Assembly: GCA_012295275.1 (NCBI GenBank) | Contig: CM022671.1 | Coordinates: 19,967,822 to 20,031,821, forward strand | Reading direction: 5' to 3' | Length of the DNA: 64,000 nt | Source: Chrysomallon squamiferum | Taxonomy: Eukaryota; Mollusca; Gastropoda; Neomphalida; Peltospiridae | Shown here: positions 1-12,322 of the stretch, piece by piece | How positions within the stretch are numbered: the first letter of the stretch is position 1 | Layout of the letters: each line of letters begins with the position of its first letter | Position numbers and translations under genes: made by a program | The notes under the pieces: model-generated | Databases searched by the model: none | What the model was told of the DNA's origin: nothing | What the model saw: the letters and a program-made list of their open reading frames with translations, nothing else

Positions 1-265
1 TGTGTTGTTATACTTTGTTTTTAACGATGATTGGTCGCCCAAAACAATAGAGTAATCAGTTTCTTATTAAACTGTTATACGTTTTGTCACAGCCTTTTCC
101 AAACTGGGGTTTTGGTGGCGGGTGTTCGTTTGGTGATGTGTTTTCTTTTTTCTTTTTTGTTGTTGTTGTTGTTGTTGGCTTTTTTTCATTTAATTTACAA
201 AATTATAATCAATCTCACATTTTCCGAAAACTGTCTTATTATATTAACTAAATTAAAATTCTTAC

Positions 266-2911
266 TTTTCTGCTTGAAATTTTGACTTTATAGATACGTG
301 AAGGCAATTTCATGATGTTCTGCAGCGACTGTTCGAGACATTCTAGTCGTTGTTTTATCATAGAATCTGTTTTTTCCTGTTTTATCTTTCCTTGTGGATT
401 GTTTTTCTGTCTGCTCACGTTTTCCTCGCCGGTATGTTTCATTTTCATTTCTTTGTCCAGCAATCTGTAACGTCAAAATAACCATTTTGATGTGTTCTAT
501 AAATGTTTTTATATATATATACATATAGACACATATATACGTACAATGTAACAACAGTATCTTAGAAAAATACATGACAATAAAAGTAAAATATTTAAAG
601 TATTTAAAATTCAATATATTAATAATTTAATAGGAAAAAAAAAAAAGAAGAAGAAAAGGGTATAAATATTTTAAACAAATCATTAAATAGATTGTTTCTA
701 TTACTTTAATTCTTCAATTTCTTTTTCAATTCCAATTCTGCGAGATTCTTCACATGACGTCAGATCTTGCAAAACATCCTGTCCACTAGATGTCGCTATT
801 TTGTTTCTGTCGACTGTTTCATTCTGGAGTTCGACAAGAAACACTGGATTTCTTGGCGTCTAAAATAACAGCGATAAAAAGAAAATAAGTACGATAACTG
901 TAATTACATTTCCCGGTCAGACTAACAGAAAATAATCAATTCCTGTACCAGTAGTACAACAAGAAGAGATAATGTGTTAAAATTTATGTTTTAGATTTTT
1001 CAGTATTTTACCAGCGTTTTGTTTGTGGCAGAAATATACAGAATTAATTAATTTACTGAATTAAAGAAAATACTTAAAATATAGAAAAAAATAAAAATAA
1101 AAAACAGACAGACCGACAATAAATTAGGTAAATAGATATTAGATAGATGAAAATGCATAATTTCTTATGAAATTATTAATGACAAGTACTGAAATATTTA
1201 TCATTAACACAGCTAGTTTCAGAAGACAGCAGTCTGAATTTATTTTAGAATATTCTGAATATATATCCTTTGTTATATTATTATTATTATTATTAATGTT
1301 GTTGTTGTTGTTGCTGCTTTTGTTATCGTCGTCATCATTACAATTTATTATTATTCTTAACAAAACATACCTTTTGCTGTATCATTCTAAAGAAAGAGAA
1401 TATTCTTTCACTGTTTTTCTCCATGCTACTGTTAAAAACAACCACACAAATGGCCGCCGCTGTCAGACATATTGGATACACACTTTGGCAGATCTGAAAA
1501 TCATAACAGTGACACACAAACGTAAATGTTGGTATATGTCTGAATTTATTCATTTCTGCATATTTTAAATTATGAATTTTTAAAGATATATACACATACA
1601 TACATACATACATTCAGATGCACATATATGTCTGCTCCCGTGGATACACACGTAAGAATGTATGTACACATATGTATACATACACATTATAATCATTTAC
1701 ACATAGGAACAAACAAAATACATACTTGGGTACAAACAAACATACATACACACACATATATGATATACTACTACTATTACTACTACTACTACTACTACCA
1801 CATATGCTACTTCTACTTTTACTTCTACTGCTGTCAACTGTACTCCTATTAGTTATCACTACTACGCTATCACTACTACTACTACTACTATTATTACTAT
1901 TACTGCTACTACTACTACAACTACTACTATAACTACTACTAGTACTACTACTATTACTACTACTACTACTACTACTATTACTACTAATAATAATACTAAT
2001 AAATCTATACCTGGCGTGCAGACATATTCCAGATCTCTATGGTAAGATGATGTTCCTCGCCTGTCAATTTCTTACCAACAAGCTGCTCTGAAATAACCAG
2101 TTTTTAAATCGGTTACAAAACAGAAAATATTTACTGTTTTTTATGTCACATCTGAAGAATGAGGACATGACACACACTAGTATTAAGACGTTTCGTGATT
2201 CTGCTGAAAATCCTAGAGCCTTTAATTAATTAAAGATCATTGTAATGTCGTTTAATTTTTATGGGTAGACGGACAACTTTTTATTTTACTTCATTAGATT
2301 TAATAATCTTAATCGTTTAAAGAATAACGAAAATAAAGCTATAATATTTATTTATCTGTCTATTTTCTAATATCACTGATAACTGCTGTGATTTGAGAAT
2401 CATCCATTTTTAATATTCTGATATTTATGAAGTAATTACGAAGATACATCGGTTACATTTAAAATTACTTGGCCTGTTTACTCAAAGGGTAGATATATTT
2501 ATTTATTTTTCTAATACTTGCCATTTGATTTAGAATTTTTGAAAGGATACCAGATAGATACGCTGACCCCTTCAGTGATTTTGTCAGAAAATTTCAGAGA
2601 AGGACCAATTAACGACTGAATAAAGTCTGGTAATCCACAGCCAAAATCTCCCATCACAAACATTTTCATTCTGTGTATTAATAATAATAATATTATTATT
2701 ACAACAACAACAACAACTAAAATAACAACAACAATAATAGTAAGAATAGATCATAATAACAATGGTAATATAACAATAACGACAACAACAATAATAACAA
2801 TGGGGAAGGTCAAACGTTAATGATATAATAACAATAGCAACGACGATAATGCTGATAATTTCAATCTCTCTGATTCATACAAATGAAAACAGACAGTTAT
2901 AAATACATATT

Positions 2912-2944
<33 letters not shown>

Positions 2945-3420
2945 CTGTAAATATGTATATGCATACATACATACAGACATAACATACAAATATACATACA
3001 TATATACACACATACATTAATTCAAAGTAAAAAAAAGGTTATATGTGACAATAGTATTTTCAAAAAAATAAATAGCAATAAAGTAAAATATTTAATTTTA
3101 TTAAAATGTTAATACACTAATAGGTGAAAAAAGAAAAAGAAAAAAAGAGAGAAATAATAAAAGTATTAATAATTAAAAAAAAAAGAAGAAAGAAATCAAC
3201 TGAAATATCTTTACAAATCGGTAATATTTTTATTAAATAAAAAGAGGTAAACAACAGAACAACGGTTTACCTAAATAACGGTCCTGGACAAACTGCTTCT
3301 TCTTCACTGGAAAATACACTGTCCTCACTGCAAATCTCCATGTTCAGCGTTTCCATGACGACCAATGATGGAGTGATGTGTTTAATATAATTCAACAGAC
3401 GACGGGCATTGGGTAACGGT
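266..3420 (-). CDS. Partial gene: degenerate Roc/Ras-like GTPase domain plus charged coiled-coil-like tail
   Basis: Five exons on the minus strand join in phase: 3420-3271, 2670-2522, 2087-2011, 859-705 and 464-266; the gene continues past the left edge and probably upstream too. An alternative last exon reads 859-701 to a TAA stop. The second exon has a P-loop-like start (VMGDFGCGLPD) preceded by a PLPNARRLLNYIK helix and followed by ITEGVSVSIW; the third has LTIEIWNMSARQ. The order helix, R-[KM]-[ML]-x-V-x-G-D, [ST]-x-x-[GI], L-x-[IF]-x-[IW]-[DN] is what Roc domains of ROCO/LRRK/MFHAS-type proteins show. The lysine and Ser/Thr of the GxxGxGK[ST] motif are replaced by Leu-Pro, and the DxxG motif is replaced by NMSA, so GTP binding is doubtful. 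The tail (IEKEIEELKLLDKEMKMK and onward) is rich in Lys/Glu and may form a coiled coil. No COR domain or leucine-rich repeats were found. Family assignment is inference; exon structure is better supported than identity. Confidence 0.45.
1766..1998. repeat. TAC/ACT trinucleotide microsatellite block
   Basis: Interrupted runs of TAC/ACT units lie in the intron between the 2011-2087 and 705-859 exons of the left-edge minus-strand gene. A TTA/TTG block (1274-1316) lies further along the same intron. Confidence 0.85.
2682..2805. repeat. AAT/AAC trinucleotide-rich block
   Basis: Interrupted AAT and AAC units lie in the intron just upstream (minus-strand sense) of the P-loop exon of the left-edge gene, and are followed at 2912-2944 by a CA/TA dinucleotide run. 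Confidence 0.8.
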
Positions 3421-3916
3421 CTGAGAAAATGTGCAGGTGCTTGTTAAAGATTATTGGTCAACATACAAACAATCTGATAAACAGCTTACAAAGGTGTTCA
3501 AACAAAATCTTGTCACAGAATGGCACTGATAGCGTTTTCAAGACTTTCTAGAAAATCGTTAGAAATATTTCAAGATAAAGTGGTCCTATATTATTTATGG
3601 AGATGAATTTCCGATTCATCTAGTGCTGATATGATAGTGTCACCCGTAATGCTGAATATTTCATGTGTGTATTTTAATCATCACGTATCTGTTTTTAAAA
3701 CATTTGCTCATTTTTTGTCTGTCCGTGTTGCTTCTCATTCTTTTGAAAATTAATGATTTTTGCACAAAAGAAAATCATTCTCAATATTTCTGTGGTTTAC
3801 AGATATATTTATTGCATAACATCGTTTCATTTCAGGTTTTTGGGTTGTTTTTTTTTATGTGTTTTTTAAAATTATTTTCTAAGGATATTTTGCAATGCAA
3901 AAAAGAAAGATTAAAG

Positions 3917-3947
<31 letters not shown>
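3917..3947. repeat. Poly-A run of 31
   Basis: An uninterrupted A tract, preceded by A/G-rich sequence. It could be a retroposon tail, but no LINE or SINE body or target-site duplication was recognised. A similar 28-base run lies at 8181-8208. Confidence 0.8.
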
Positions 3948-3948
<1 letters not shown>

Positions 3949-4364
3949 CACACAGAAGAAAATCCACCAGTTATAATGGAATAATTGATTTCTTTTGTAG
4001 AATAGAATAAAACAAAATTACTCTTCTCAAAATATTATTGTAAATAACCATATTTCATATTTCGCAAATATAAGTTATAACTCAGCATATATAAAAAAGT
4101 GTTTATGCAAAGAAAAAAAAAATTAAATCGAAGTGCTGCTGCAGAAAAATATTTAAGTTATTTTATTAGTCTAACATTTTACAATTATTATAATTAAAAT
4201 GGATTTTTCATAAAACAAATTTCTGTATTTAATGAATAATGAAAGACATGTTTAAAAGTGCAGCTGCTACCGCGTACAATGTAATTACTAACTATAGTCG
4301 TAAATATTAAAAAGTAAAACTGCCATTATTTCTATGACTATTAATTTTACTTACTTCTCTTCTT

Positions 4365-4715
4365 CTTCTACTACTACAACTTCTACGTCAACTACTACTA
4401 CTGCTTGTACAACAACTACTACTACTGCAACTACCACTATTACTACTACTGCTGATATCACTACTGCTTCTACTCCTGCTACTACTACAACTACCACGTC
4501 TACTACTACTACTGCTAGTACAACAACTACTACTACTGCAACTACCACTATTACCACTACTGCTAATTTCACTACTGCTTCTACTCCTGCTACTACAACA
4601 ATTACTACTACTACTACAACTACTACGTCTACTACTACTATTACTACCACTACTACTACTCTACCACTACTACTACTACTAATTTCACCACTGCTTCTAC
4701 TCCTGCTACAACAAC
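4365..4715. repeat. Higher-order Thr-codon-like minisatellite
   Basis: ACT/ACC/ACA triplets are organised into longer units that each begin ACGTC and share GTACAACAACTACT, GCAACTACCACTATTAC and CACTACTGCTTCTACTCCTGC. Copies start at about 4386, 4496 and 4624 (110-128 bases). It is open in several frames simply because of its triplet composition. Confidence 0.75.
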
Positions 4716-4951
4716 AAGGGTCCCACTAACAGTTCTAAGGTTCACTTTCTAGCAACTACCACTATTACCACTACCTAATTTACTAGCATTAATGTTAACT
4801 CTTTATCTAACAGTTCAAGGTTCAGAGTCTTTATATGTATGCTATTTATTTCTAGTGTTGCTATATATAAATGTTAATTTATCTGCTTCTCTTTGTATGT
4901 ATGTATTTATAAATATATATAAATGTATTTATGTATTTATGTATCTATGTA

Positions 4952-4994
<43 letters not shown>

Positions 4995-5923
4995 ACAGAC
5001 AGACACAGATATACATGTCAGTAAATGAGAACTCTGTAATTTTGAAATAGTGATAATGACAAAACAGAACACCCTGTTAACTGATATCATGTTCGTGTGA
5101 TAATTTCAATACAAAACTTTACACATAAGTAAATATGTTGAGAACACAGTGTCTGTTATAATACGTTCAACTACAAAACAAACTATGTGCTAAATGGTGA
5201 CTATGGTGATCAGTAATCTCTTTCACGTGTTCATTTTACCACATTTGTTGGTGTTAATAAATATGCTCCTAAAATATGGAGCCTTCACACCAACAAAGGC
5301 ATCATACCTGGAATCATTCACATGCATTTTTAAAAATTCAGGTAGATATTTAGCAAACCAAGAAGGTTATTTAAATTTAGATCACAGAAAAGCAAAAGTA
5401 ATAAAGGCTGCGTAAATAAATACTATTAAATAAAGTTGCGGGGGTGTAAATGCTTTCAAATCAGAATTGTGAAATAAAGGCGGCCATCTTGTGGCAGCAG
5501 CTGTACATTGAGTCCATTTTACCGTAAATTAAAATCAGTCATTACGTATCCATTATGTAGGAAAGAAAATCAAAATTATTAGAAAATGTTATTCAGGTCA
5601 ACGTTTGATTTAAATTTATATTTTTTGAAATTATTTCGCATAACATGTAAACTGGTATTTAAGGAATATGGAATGTGACCTTTAAAAGAAACGTCAATAT
5701 TTAATATGTCTCTAGAAATATGTTTCTTTTTTAAACATATTCATATTTTATTTCCATTTAGTTTATCTGGTTTCAAGGCAGGAAGGAAATTTATCTTTAA
5801 GAAAATATCATCTGAAAACAGCAAATTTAATAATTAATAAGACGAAAATGGATATTCTTAAATGTTTATGTGTGTGTTTAAGTATTTATGTCCTTATGTA
5901 ACACGTGTACATACACAAACAAT

Positions 5924-5954
<31 letters not shown>

Positions 5955-7323
5955 CTATTAATTTACTTCGTTTTACCGCCCCCCCCCCCCTCGCTACTAG
6001 CTATCCGCCAAACCTCAACGATTCGGACAACACATTCTAATGTAAACGCATAGTAAAATCACGGAATAAAGTGCTACCATCCGATCTTGTCTACGATCAT
6101 CAAAATCTGTATAAATCAAAAACAAATTTCATTTAGCCTCGCATTACATGAATAAAAACTATATTTCTCTCTAGAGTTATTTTCTAAAACTTCAGAAGAA
6201 ATCAGCTTGGCACGGCATTACAGAAAATGTTTTTATATTTGATGTTATCAGGTTGCTGCAATTAGCTCACTGCGTGTTGGTACTTGTTACTTTGCCAAAT
6301 TTTCATTCGCTGAATATGCGACCTTTTCGGAACTTGAACAGTAATTCAAAATCCTTCCTTTGTTTTTTTCTGTTTTTTTTTAATCTGCTCTGTAACGATT
6401 TAGATTTTTTTAAACATTATGTGTTCCCCAAGAAAAATTGTGCGTCAAATAAATTTATAAATAAAAATGTTACTTGATTATTAACAGAAATATCCTTAGC
6501 CCTTCCCCTCTGCTCCTGCTTTGTATTGCAAAACAGTATGCTATCCCAGATTGATTTCCTGATATCAGTAAATTAAAAACAAACATCTATCAAGAGTTCT
6601 TTGGGAAAAATTAAATGAAAAATCTGCATCCGATGTAAATGGTTCAACGATTAGTTTTTTTTGTTTTTTTTAAATTTGTTTTTTATTACTTACCATTTTA
6701 TCGAAAATAAATTGGTCTGTAACTCAGCATACTGTTAGTAATTCTGTAGGACAGTTAGACAAGAACTGGGATATTTCTAAGTCAGTAACCAGAATTTGGT
6801 GCATTTATAACCTAATAATATCAGAAAATACGTTATACCATCCAGCTCGTTATAACGTCAAAACCAGTTGGGTACCATTGTTTGTATATAAAGATGTTTG
6901 ATAGATGTCTGATATGTATGTCCGTATGCACGTGTTCATACCACTACTGTTTGCACGTGCGTAAGTAGGTATGTATGGAGGATTAATTGTTCATGATGCG
7001 CCCATTAGGTTCTATTCGATTTCAGCCAAAGCTCTTTGACTGTCATATAAAACTTAAAAGCATGTGCTTTCCCCATCAAGTGGAAAATATATACTTCAAT
7101 TTCTCTGATGCTAATATATAATAATAAAGGTTTCTTCCTTTATATCATCATGGCATATATATATATATACATATTTTTTTTTTATTATTTTTTTTTTTAA
7201 AATAAAAATCATGTTTGGCACTTACAACCATTTATATTAAGCAATTTTCCTTTCATTGTTGACACCGACAAACAACAGAACTATCTATTATAAATCATTC
7301 CATGTCTTCAGCCTTGTTATTAC

Positions 7324-7386
7324 CTGTCAGAATTTCCAAACGTTGTTTATTTTCTCTGTCAGTCACGTCGATATTGCTACCTTTAT
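7324..7386 (-). CDS. Possible isolated coding exon
   Basis: A 63-base minus-strand segment is bounded by an acceptor (cttcag) and a donor (gtaata). One frame is open with normal composition (KGSNIDVTDRENKQRLEILT), phase 1 in and phase 1 out. It stands out because its surroundings are low-complexity. It could be an upstream exon of the Roc-like gene to its left, but that gene's first visible exon needs phase 2, so at least one linking exon would be missing. It may equally be chance. Confidence 0.2.
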
Positions 7387-7667
7387 CTGAAGTGAAAATC
7401 AATGTGTTATGTTATTAATACAAAGAAAATTGTCAGGCATTAAGTGATAGTTGTGTTCGTCGGCTGAGACAAGGACGATAACAAAAACACTGCGAAAACA
7501 TTTATCACATATCCAAGAGGCTAAGTTAATGTTGTTAATGGGGTTATATTGCATTGATAAAAGAAAAAAAATTGGTTTGTGAAAAGCAAACATTCATGGA
7601 CACACACACACTCCATGCTAATCGGTTAATTTATTTATTTATTAATTTATTTTATTTATTTATTAAC

Positions 7668-7668
<1 letters not shown>

Positions 7669-7720
<52 letters not shown>
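7669..7720. repeat. ATT trinucleotide microsatellite
   Basis: About 17 units of ATT. Similar arrays occur at 9539-9603 (homeobox intron 2), 12282-12322 (Ig-gene intron), 13651-13683 (cystine-knot gene intron), 19558-19616 (gasdermin-like intron 2) and 30022-30066 (EPG5 intron). Confidence 0.9.
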
Positions 7721-7721
<1 letters not shown>

Positions 7722-8175
7722 TCAAGAAAAATATTTGTAATAATGGGAGGGACTTCTCAGTTGTGTATATCAAAACATCTCTCTTTCTTCCTTACGATTG
7801 TTTTCTTTGCAATAGTAATTTACAAGTGTGTAATTTACAACTTGTTACTGTGTGATGGACATAGATGAACATACAGATCTTTTCTAATCCTATCATAATG
7901 TTATTGTGAATAATAAAATTATCAAATTCCTATATTTATTTATTTATCTAACACTAATACAAATACCTACTACTACTACAGGCACTATTAACATTATTAT
8001 TATTGCTATTATAATTACCAATAATCTATTCTAGTTCTATTTCTAGCATGCTATTTCTACTGTAATTACTTCTTGTTTACTACTAGTATTATTAGTAATA
8101 CTACTACTGCCATCAGATATTTTATAAAATGATATATTACAGTTAAAGCTCTTTGTTGGTAGGAATATATATATT

Positions 8176-8209
<34 letters not shown>

Positions 8210-8663
8210 AAATAAAAAAATATAAAATAAAAATATCTGGTATCATAAAAAGTTGATAAACGTCCTCACAATTATGTGCAAAAGACTGTTAGAACAAATC
8301 GAAGAGAAATATAAATAAATTCGATCTTTAAAGCCGACACTTTTCTTCTTTAATCATCAGTTCACAAAAGATAAATGATTTTCACTTTTTTCTTATTCTT
8401 CTTCTTTTATAAAAAATAAAAAAATAAAATAAATAACACATAAGTTTTGAACAAAAGATATAAGAATAATAATCACAAAACAACACAAACATGTAACAAA
8501 GATCTAAAAAGAGGCCATACGATTTGGGACAGGATAAAGGTAATCCCATTGTGACCAGAAAGATCTGCAAACACTTTAATCAAAAGATAATGCAGTTAGC
8601 GGCCGCTTACAGAAATCATCCCAATCACTGATTGTTTTAACTCATTAACAGTTAGAACTGAGG

Positions 8664-8671
8664 TATATAAA
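8664..8671 (+). promoter_or_regulatory. TATA box of the homeobox gene
   Basis: TATATAAA lies 88 bases before the ATG at 8759. A start site roughly 30 bases downstream (about 8695) would give a 5' UTR of about 65 bases. No intervening splice site is needed, which fits a TATA-driven, tightly regulated developmental gene. Confidence 0.55.
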
Positions 8672-8758
8672 TATGGTGAGTTGTGTTCACTTTAAATATT
8701 CCGGTTTTGTTTCCAGAGTGAACTGTTTATACGCATTCAGTTTATCCTTTTTATCATT

Positions 8759-9539
8759 ATGTCATCTATCACTGATTTCTCCATTGATGCTATTCTTGGA
8801 CTGAAAAAAGGTAAATCACTTTCGTTTGGTAATCATAGGATGGACATGCGCTGTTTTCACTTCCTGCACTATTAAGAAGGCTGGCACGAGTTTTGACAGA
8901 TATGATAATAATAATATTGACCAAAAGTGAAAACATTAAAAAAAATAATAATAATAAAAAGTTCCTTTCTTTTAATGAGTATTTCTTCGATCATTGCAAG
9001 TTCTTTGGTCATTAAAAGAAGACAAAAATAACCAAAGCAACTGATTCGCCAATGTTTTTGATTGACAGGGTCTACATAAATTGACGTATTTTTGTTTTCT
9101 TTTCTTTTTTGCTAAATTTCATTTATTATTATTTTTAGAAAATAAGGCTGCTGACCACATTCCAAAAGCAGTAGCCCAAAGTGCTCTTATAGCTGGCCCA
9201 CCACGACATCAACAACGCAGAAATCGAACAGTATTCACCGACAACCATATAATTAAACTACAGAGTATTTTCGAGGTGAACCAATATCCGGACATCAGAC
9301 TGCGTGAACAACTTGCTCAGGAAACAGCAATTCCAGAATCCAGAATTCAGGTAATTAATAAATAAAGATATTAATAATATAATGTATGTTTTTTTTATTT
9401 ATGATTTATGATATATTTTTGGCGGTATTTTAAAAGTTTATATTAAATCAACGTTATTTATATCTTCATCATAATACACATGCAAATAAGCATAGATATG
9501 CTTATTTATTTATCTGATTGGTGGTTGTTTTTGTTTATA

Positions 9540-9602
<63 letters not shown>

Positions 9603-10167
9603 TATTTTTTATTTTTTATTTTTTTTAATGGTCCATTCTTGAAATTAATGTATAGTCTCAAAACTTTTCTTTAACGGAAATTTAAAATTTCGTTTGCAGG
9701 TTTGGTTTCAGAATCGTCGTATGAGAACTCGACGCAAGGTCAGTTCAATAGCTACCACGAGAAGTACTGTTTGTTTACAAACAACACGGAGAAACCAGAA
9801 ACTCTCAACGTCCTCATGTACAAAAAAGATGGAGGCCGTATCTTCCGCAGTAAGAGATCCCTTGTTCCAACTGCCAGACTTAATTAGCCCTCTACCTTCG
9901 TCTCCTGCTTTCTGTGCAAGACTATTCTCCATGTTTGATGGCGTAACCACACCGATTACGCCATTGCCGCTTACTCCAACAATTCGTTCCAACATATTTG
10001 CGTTCTCTAACATGATTCCTTGTCGTCCGTGTACAGATTTTTCAACGCCTTCTTTTCATCTGACGAGAAGTGACGATGGTTTCGACAGTTCTCGTTCCAG
10101 TCCGGATTCAGCAGTTGACTGCATCGAAGATGATGACAATAACCTTGTTATTGACATTGAGTTCTGA
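8759..10167 (+). CDS. Divergent paired-like (PRD-class) homeobox transcription factor
   Basis: Three exons, 8759-8810, 9139-9350 and 9700-10167, give a 243-residue protein ending at TGA 10165-10167. Residues 43-102 are a complete 60-residue homeodomain: RRNRTVF in the N-terminal arm, PDIRLREQLA in helix 2, and VWFQNRRMRTRRK in helix 3, with W48, F49, Q50, N51 and R53 in place. The second intron falls exactly between homeodomain positions 46 and 47 (IQ|VWF), the classic site in PRD-class genes. Residues 7-15 (FSIDAILGL) form an eh1-like, Groucho-binding motif as seen at the N-terminus of goosecoid/Hesx-type proteins; Q50 distinguishes it from K50 goosecoid. No paired domain is present. The C-terminus is Ser/Pro-rich and ends acidic (CIEDDDNNLVIDIEF). 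It likely acts as a sequence-specific, probably repressive, nuclear factor. The domain does not match one named family well enough for a symbol. Intron 2 carries a long ATT array (9539-9603). Confidence 0.88.
9539..9603. repeat. ATT microsatellite in homeobox intron 2
   Basis: About 21 uninterrupted ATT units inside the intron that splits the homeodomain, roughly 100 bases before the acceptor at 9699. Confidence 0.92.
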
Positions 10168-10627
10168 ATTCAGTGTCTTTTGCTGCATGCAAACATTGTT
10201 AGTGTAAAATAATTGTATTATTAAAATTAATTGTTACCTTTGAAGTTTCTTTATTTTTTATACACCTAGGCAACAAATACTCTCATGGCTAATATTAACC
10301 ATAATTATGAGATGAGAAATGTATTTTGGCAGTATCTCATTATTGTTTCAGGAAGACAAAGAAAAGAATATTCAAATAATACGACAATAATTACTAAATT
10401 TTATATTTTCTCGTTTTTTCATAACTATATTAGGTATATTAGCCAGCACATTTAATCGTCTATATATCTGAATCGATAAGACTTACTGATAACAAAATGC
10501 TGAATAAATAACACAAACAGAGAGAGTTGAAAGTATTATTACTTTTATTAAAAGTAAACAAATAAATAAATAAAAACATCACTCCTTCTAATCCACAATT
10601 AATAACTGTTAGCTCCAGCACGGTCTT
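10168..10627. other. Convergent intergenic spacer between homeobox gene and Ig-domain gene
   Basis: This 460-bp AT-rich spacer lies between two converging genes. A minus-strand AATAAA (10544-10549) is about 80 bases beyond the stop codon of the Ig-domain gene and is its likely poly(A) signal. No clear canonical signal was seen for the plus-strand homeobox gene. Confidence 0.5.
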
Positions 10628-12276
10628 TTAAACCTTTTCTGTAGATGACTGTTCACTGCCACTCGTAACTGGAGCTGGTTCGCTGGATTCTCCCAACCCT
10701 GAATCGCTGCTTGCTTCACTTACTGGGGATTCTTTAGGCGCTTGTTTCTGTTTTCCTTTCCGGCTTCCACCAAGGACAGCAAGCAGCTTTTCTTTCATTA
10801 TCTGTTTTCTTTTTGCTCTTGTATCCTGGTACTCACGGCCGAAGTAGGCCAAAATGACAATTATAATGAAACTGGAAAATATAAATCCCAGAAAGAGAAA
10901 GAAGGATTTAGCCTTGTTGCTCATCACGTACATGACGACTAGTTCGTAAAATCGTGGAGGCGGTAAGATCATGACGTTGTAAACCGCTGGATACCAGACT
11001 CTTCGGGGGTTCTCGTTTACAACGCGACACACCCACGTTCCGTTAAAGGTTCGCCTCGCTTTCTTAAAAACGTCGGACGAAGCCAGGGACGCATTTGTAA
11101 CATTGAACTTATCAAAAAGGACGTTGTTATAGAACCATTCCCTTGAGGCGTTCGGGTAAAACTCGCCAAGATACTGACTGTTGCAGGTCAAGGTCATATC
11201 CAGTGTTTCCTTAACCCATAGATTTATTTCATCAGTTTTCACCAGAACTGAATAAATTCCAACAGTCTTCCTTTTGCCTGGTTGGTACTCGATCTGACAC
11301 GTGTACACACCGGTGTCATACAGCTGAAGGTTCCTTATGACCAAAGTTCCTTTGTATAAAACCATTCTGGAAGGATCCAGCTCAACCGGTTTGCTGTTGT
11401 GGCGCCACCTAAATACTGCCTTAGAGTACGTGCTTTTGATGCTGCTAATGACATCGTTCTCACAGGGTAAATTGACGTTATCGGTTTCATTCTTGACGAA
11501 GTTGAAATACATGGATGCCATCATTTTATCAAGTCTTTTTTGAATCCTCCATGGAAACTCGTCCATCGTATCGCGAAAGGCTCCGTACATGTGATACATC
11601 CTATTCAATTTTCGTAAAGTTGAAATCTTAAAGCCAAAAATCGAAGGAGTAAGGTAGGAGGGCACCCTTTTCATTCGTTTTAATTTATCCAGCAGTTTCC
11701 TTCCCCTAGCGCTAATTAATTTATGGCGAAGTTTATCTTCAAACCGCTTTAATGAGGAATTATGATGTACTAAAAATAAAATATACATAAACAAGAATTA
11801 CTTATTAAATACCAAATTAGGAGCTGAAGCAGAAATTATATGTATTGGTCTATGGACGTAATGAAATACATATATGTGATATTCAAATCATATTCGCCGC
11901 AATGTTGACGCTATCAGTGTAATGTGTAATGATTTGAAATCTTTATGAAAACGGTGAAAACATCAGTTATGCCTTCCTTACTAGAAACATCAGTTATTGG
12001 TAATTTGATACCTTTTCCTAAGGCATTAAACAAGACGTTGTGTTAAAATTCGAGCATTCATATATTTTACACATCTGCAAACTGATATATCTATTACATC
12101 AACTAAAGACTTTACAAGTAATATCCGAATTCATTCATCTCATATAGCTTTCGTTCATAATTTAACACATTTCCCACTTATCTTAGAAGGTAATATCTGA
12201 ACGAAAATACTTACCTCCCTTTAATGGTAAAAACCTATTAGAGTTGCAGCCCTTATTTATTTATTATTGTGATTTG

Positions 12277-12322
<46 letters not shown>

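Larger units (their letters stand above)
3421..8663. other. Low-complexity stretch, mostly non-coding
   Basis: Apart from the doubtful exon at 7324-7386, I see no convincing gene in this 5.2 kb. It contains poly-A runs (3917-3947 and 8181-8208), a T-rich trinucleotide minisatellite (4365-4715), CA arrays (4954-4991 and 5925-5948), a run of 12 C (5979-5990) and an ATT array (7669-7720). Upstream exons of the left-edge minus-strand gene may be hidden here. Confidence 0.5.

Noticed and set aside
4334-4729. 131-codon Thr-rich open frame and its Val-rich antisense partner
   Set aside because: Produced by an ACT/ACC triplet array; no splice context, no non-repetitive sequence.
6065-6093. 29-base minus-strand mini-exon candidate (FDDRRQDRM)
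   Set aside because: The acceptor is acceptable but the donor (gtagca) is weak and the phase does not connect to the Roc-like gene exon at 3420.
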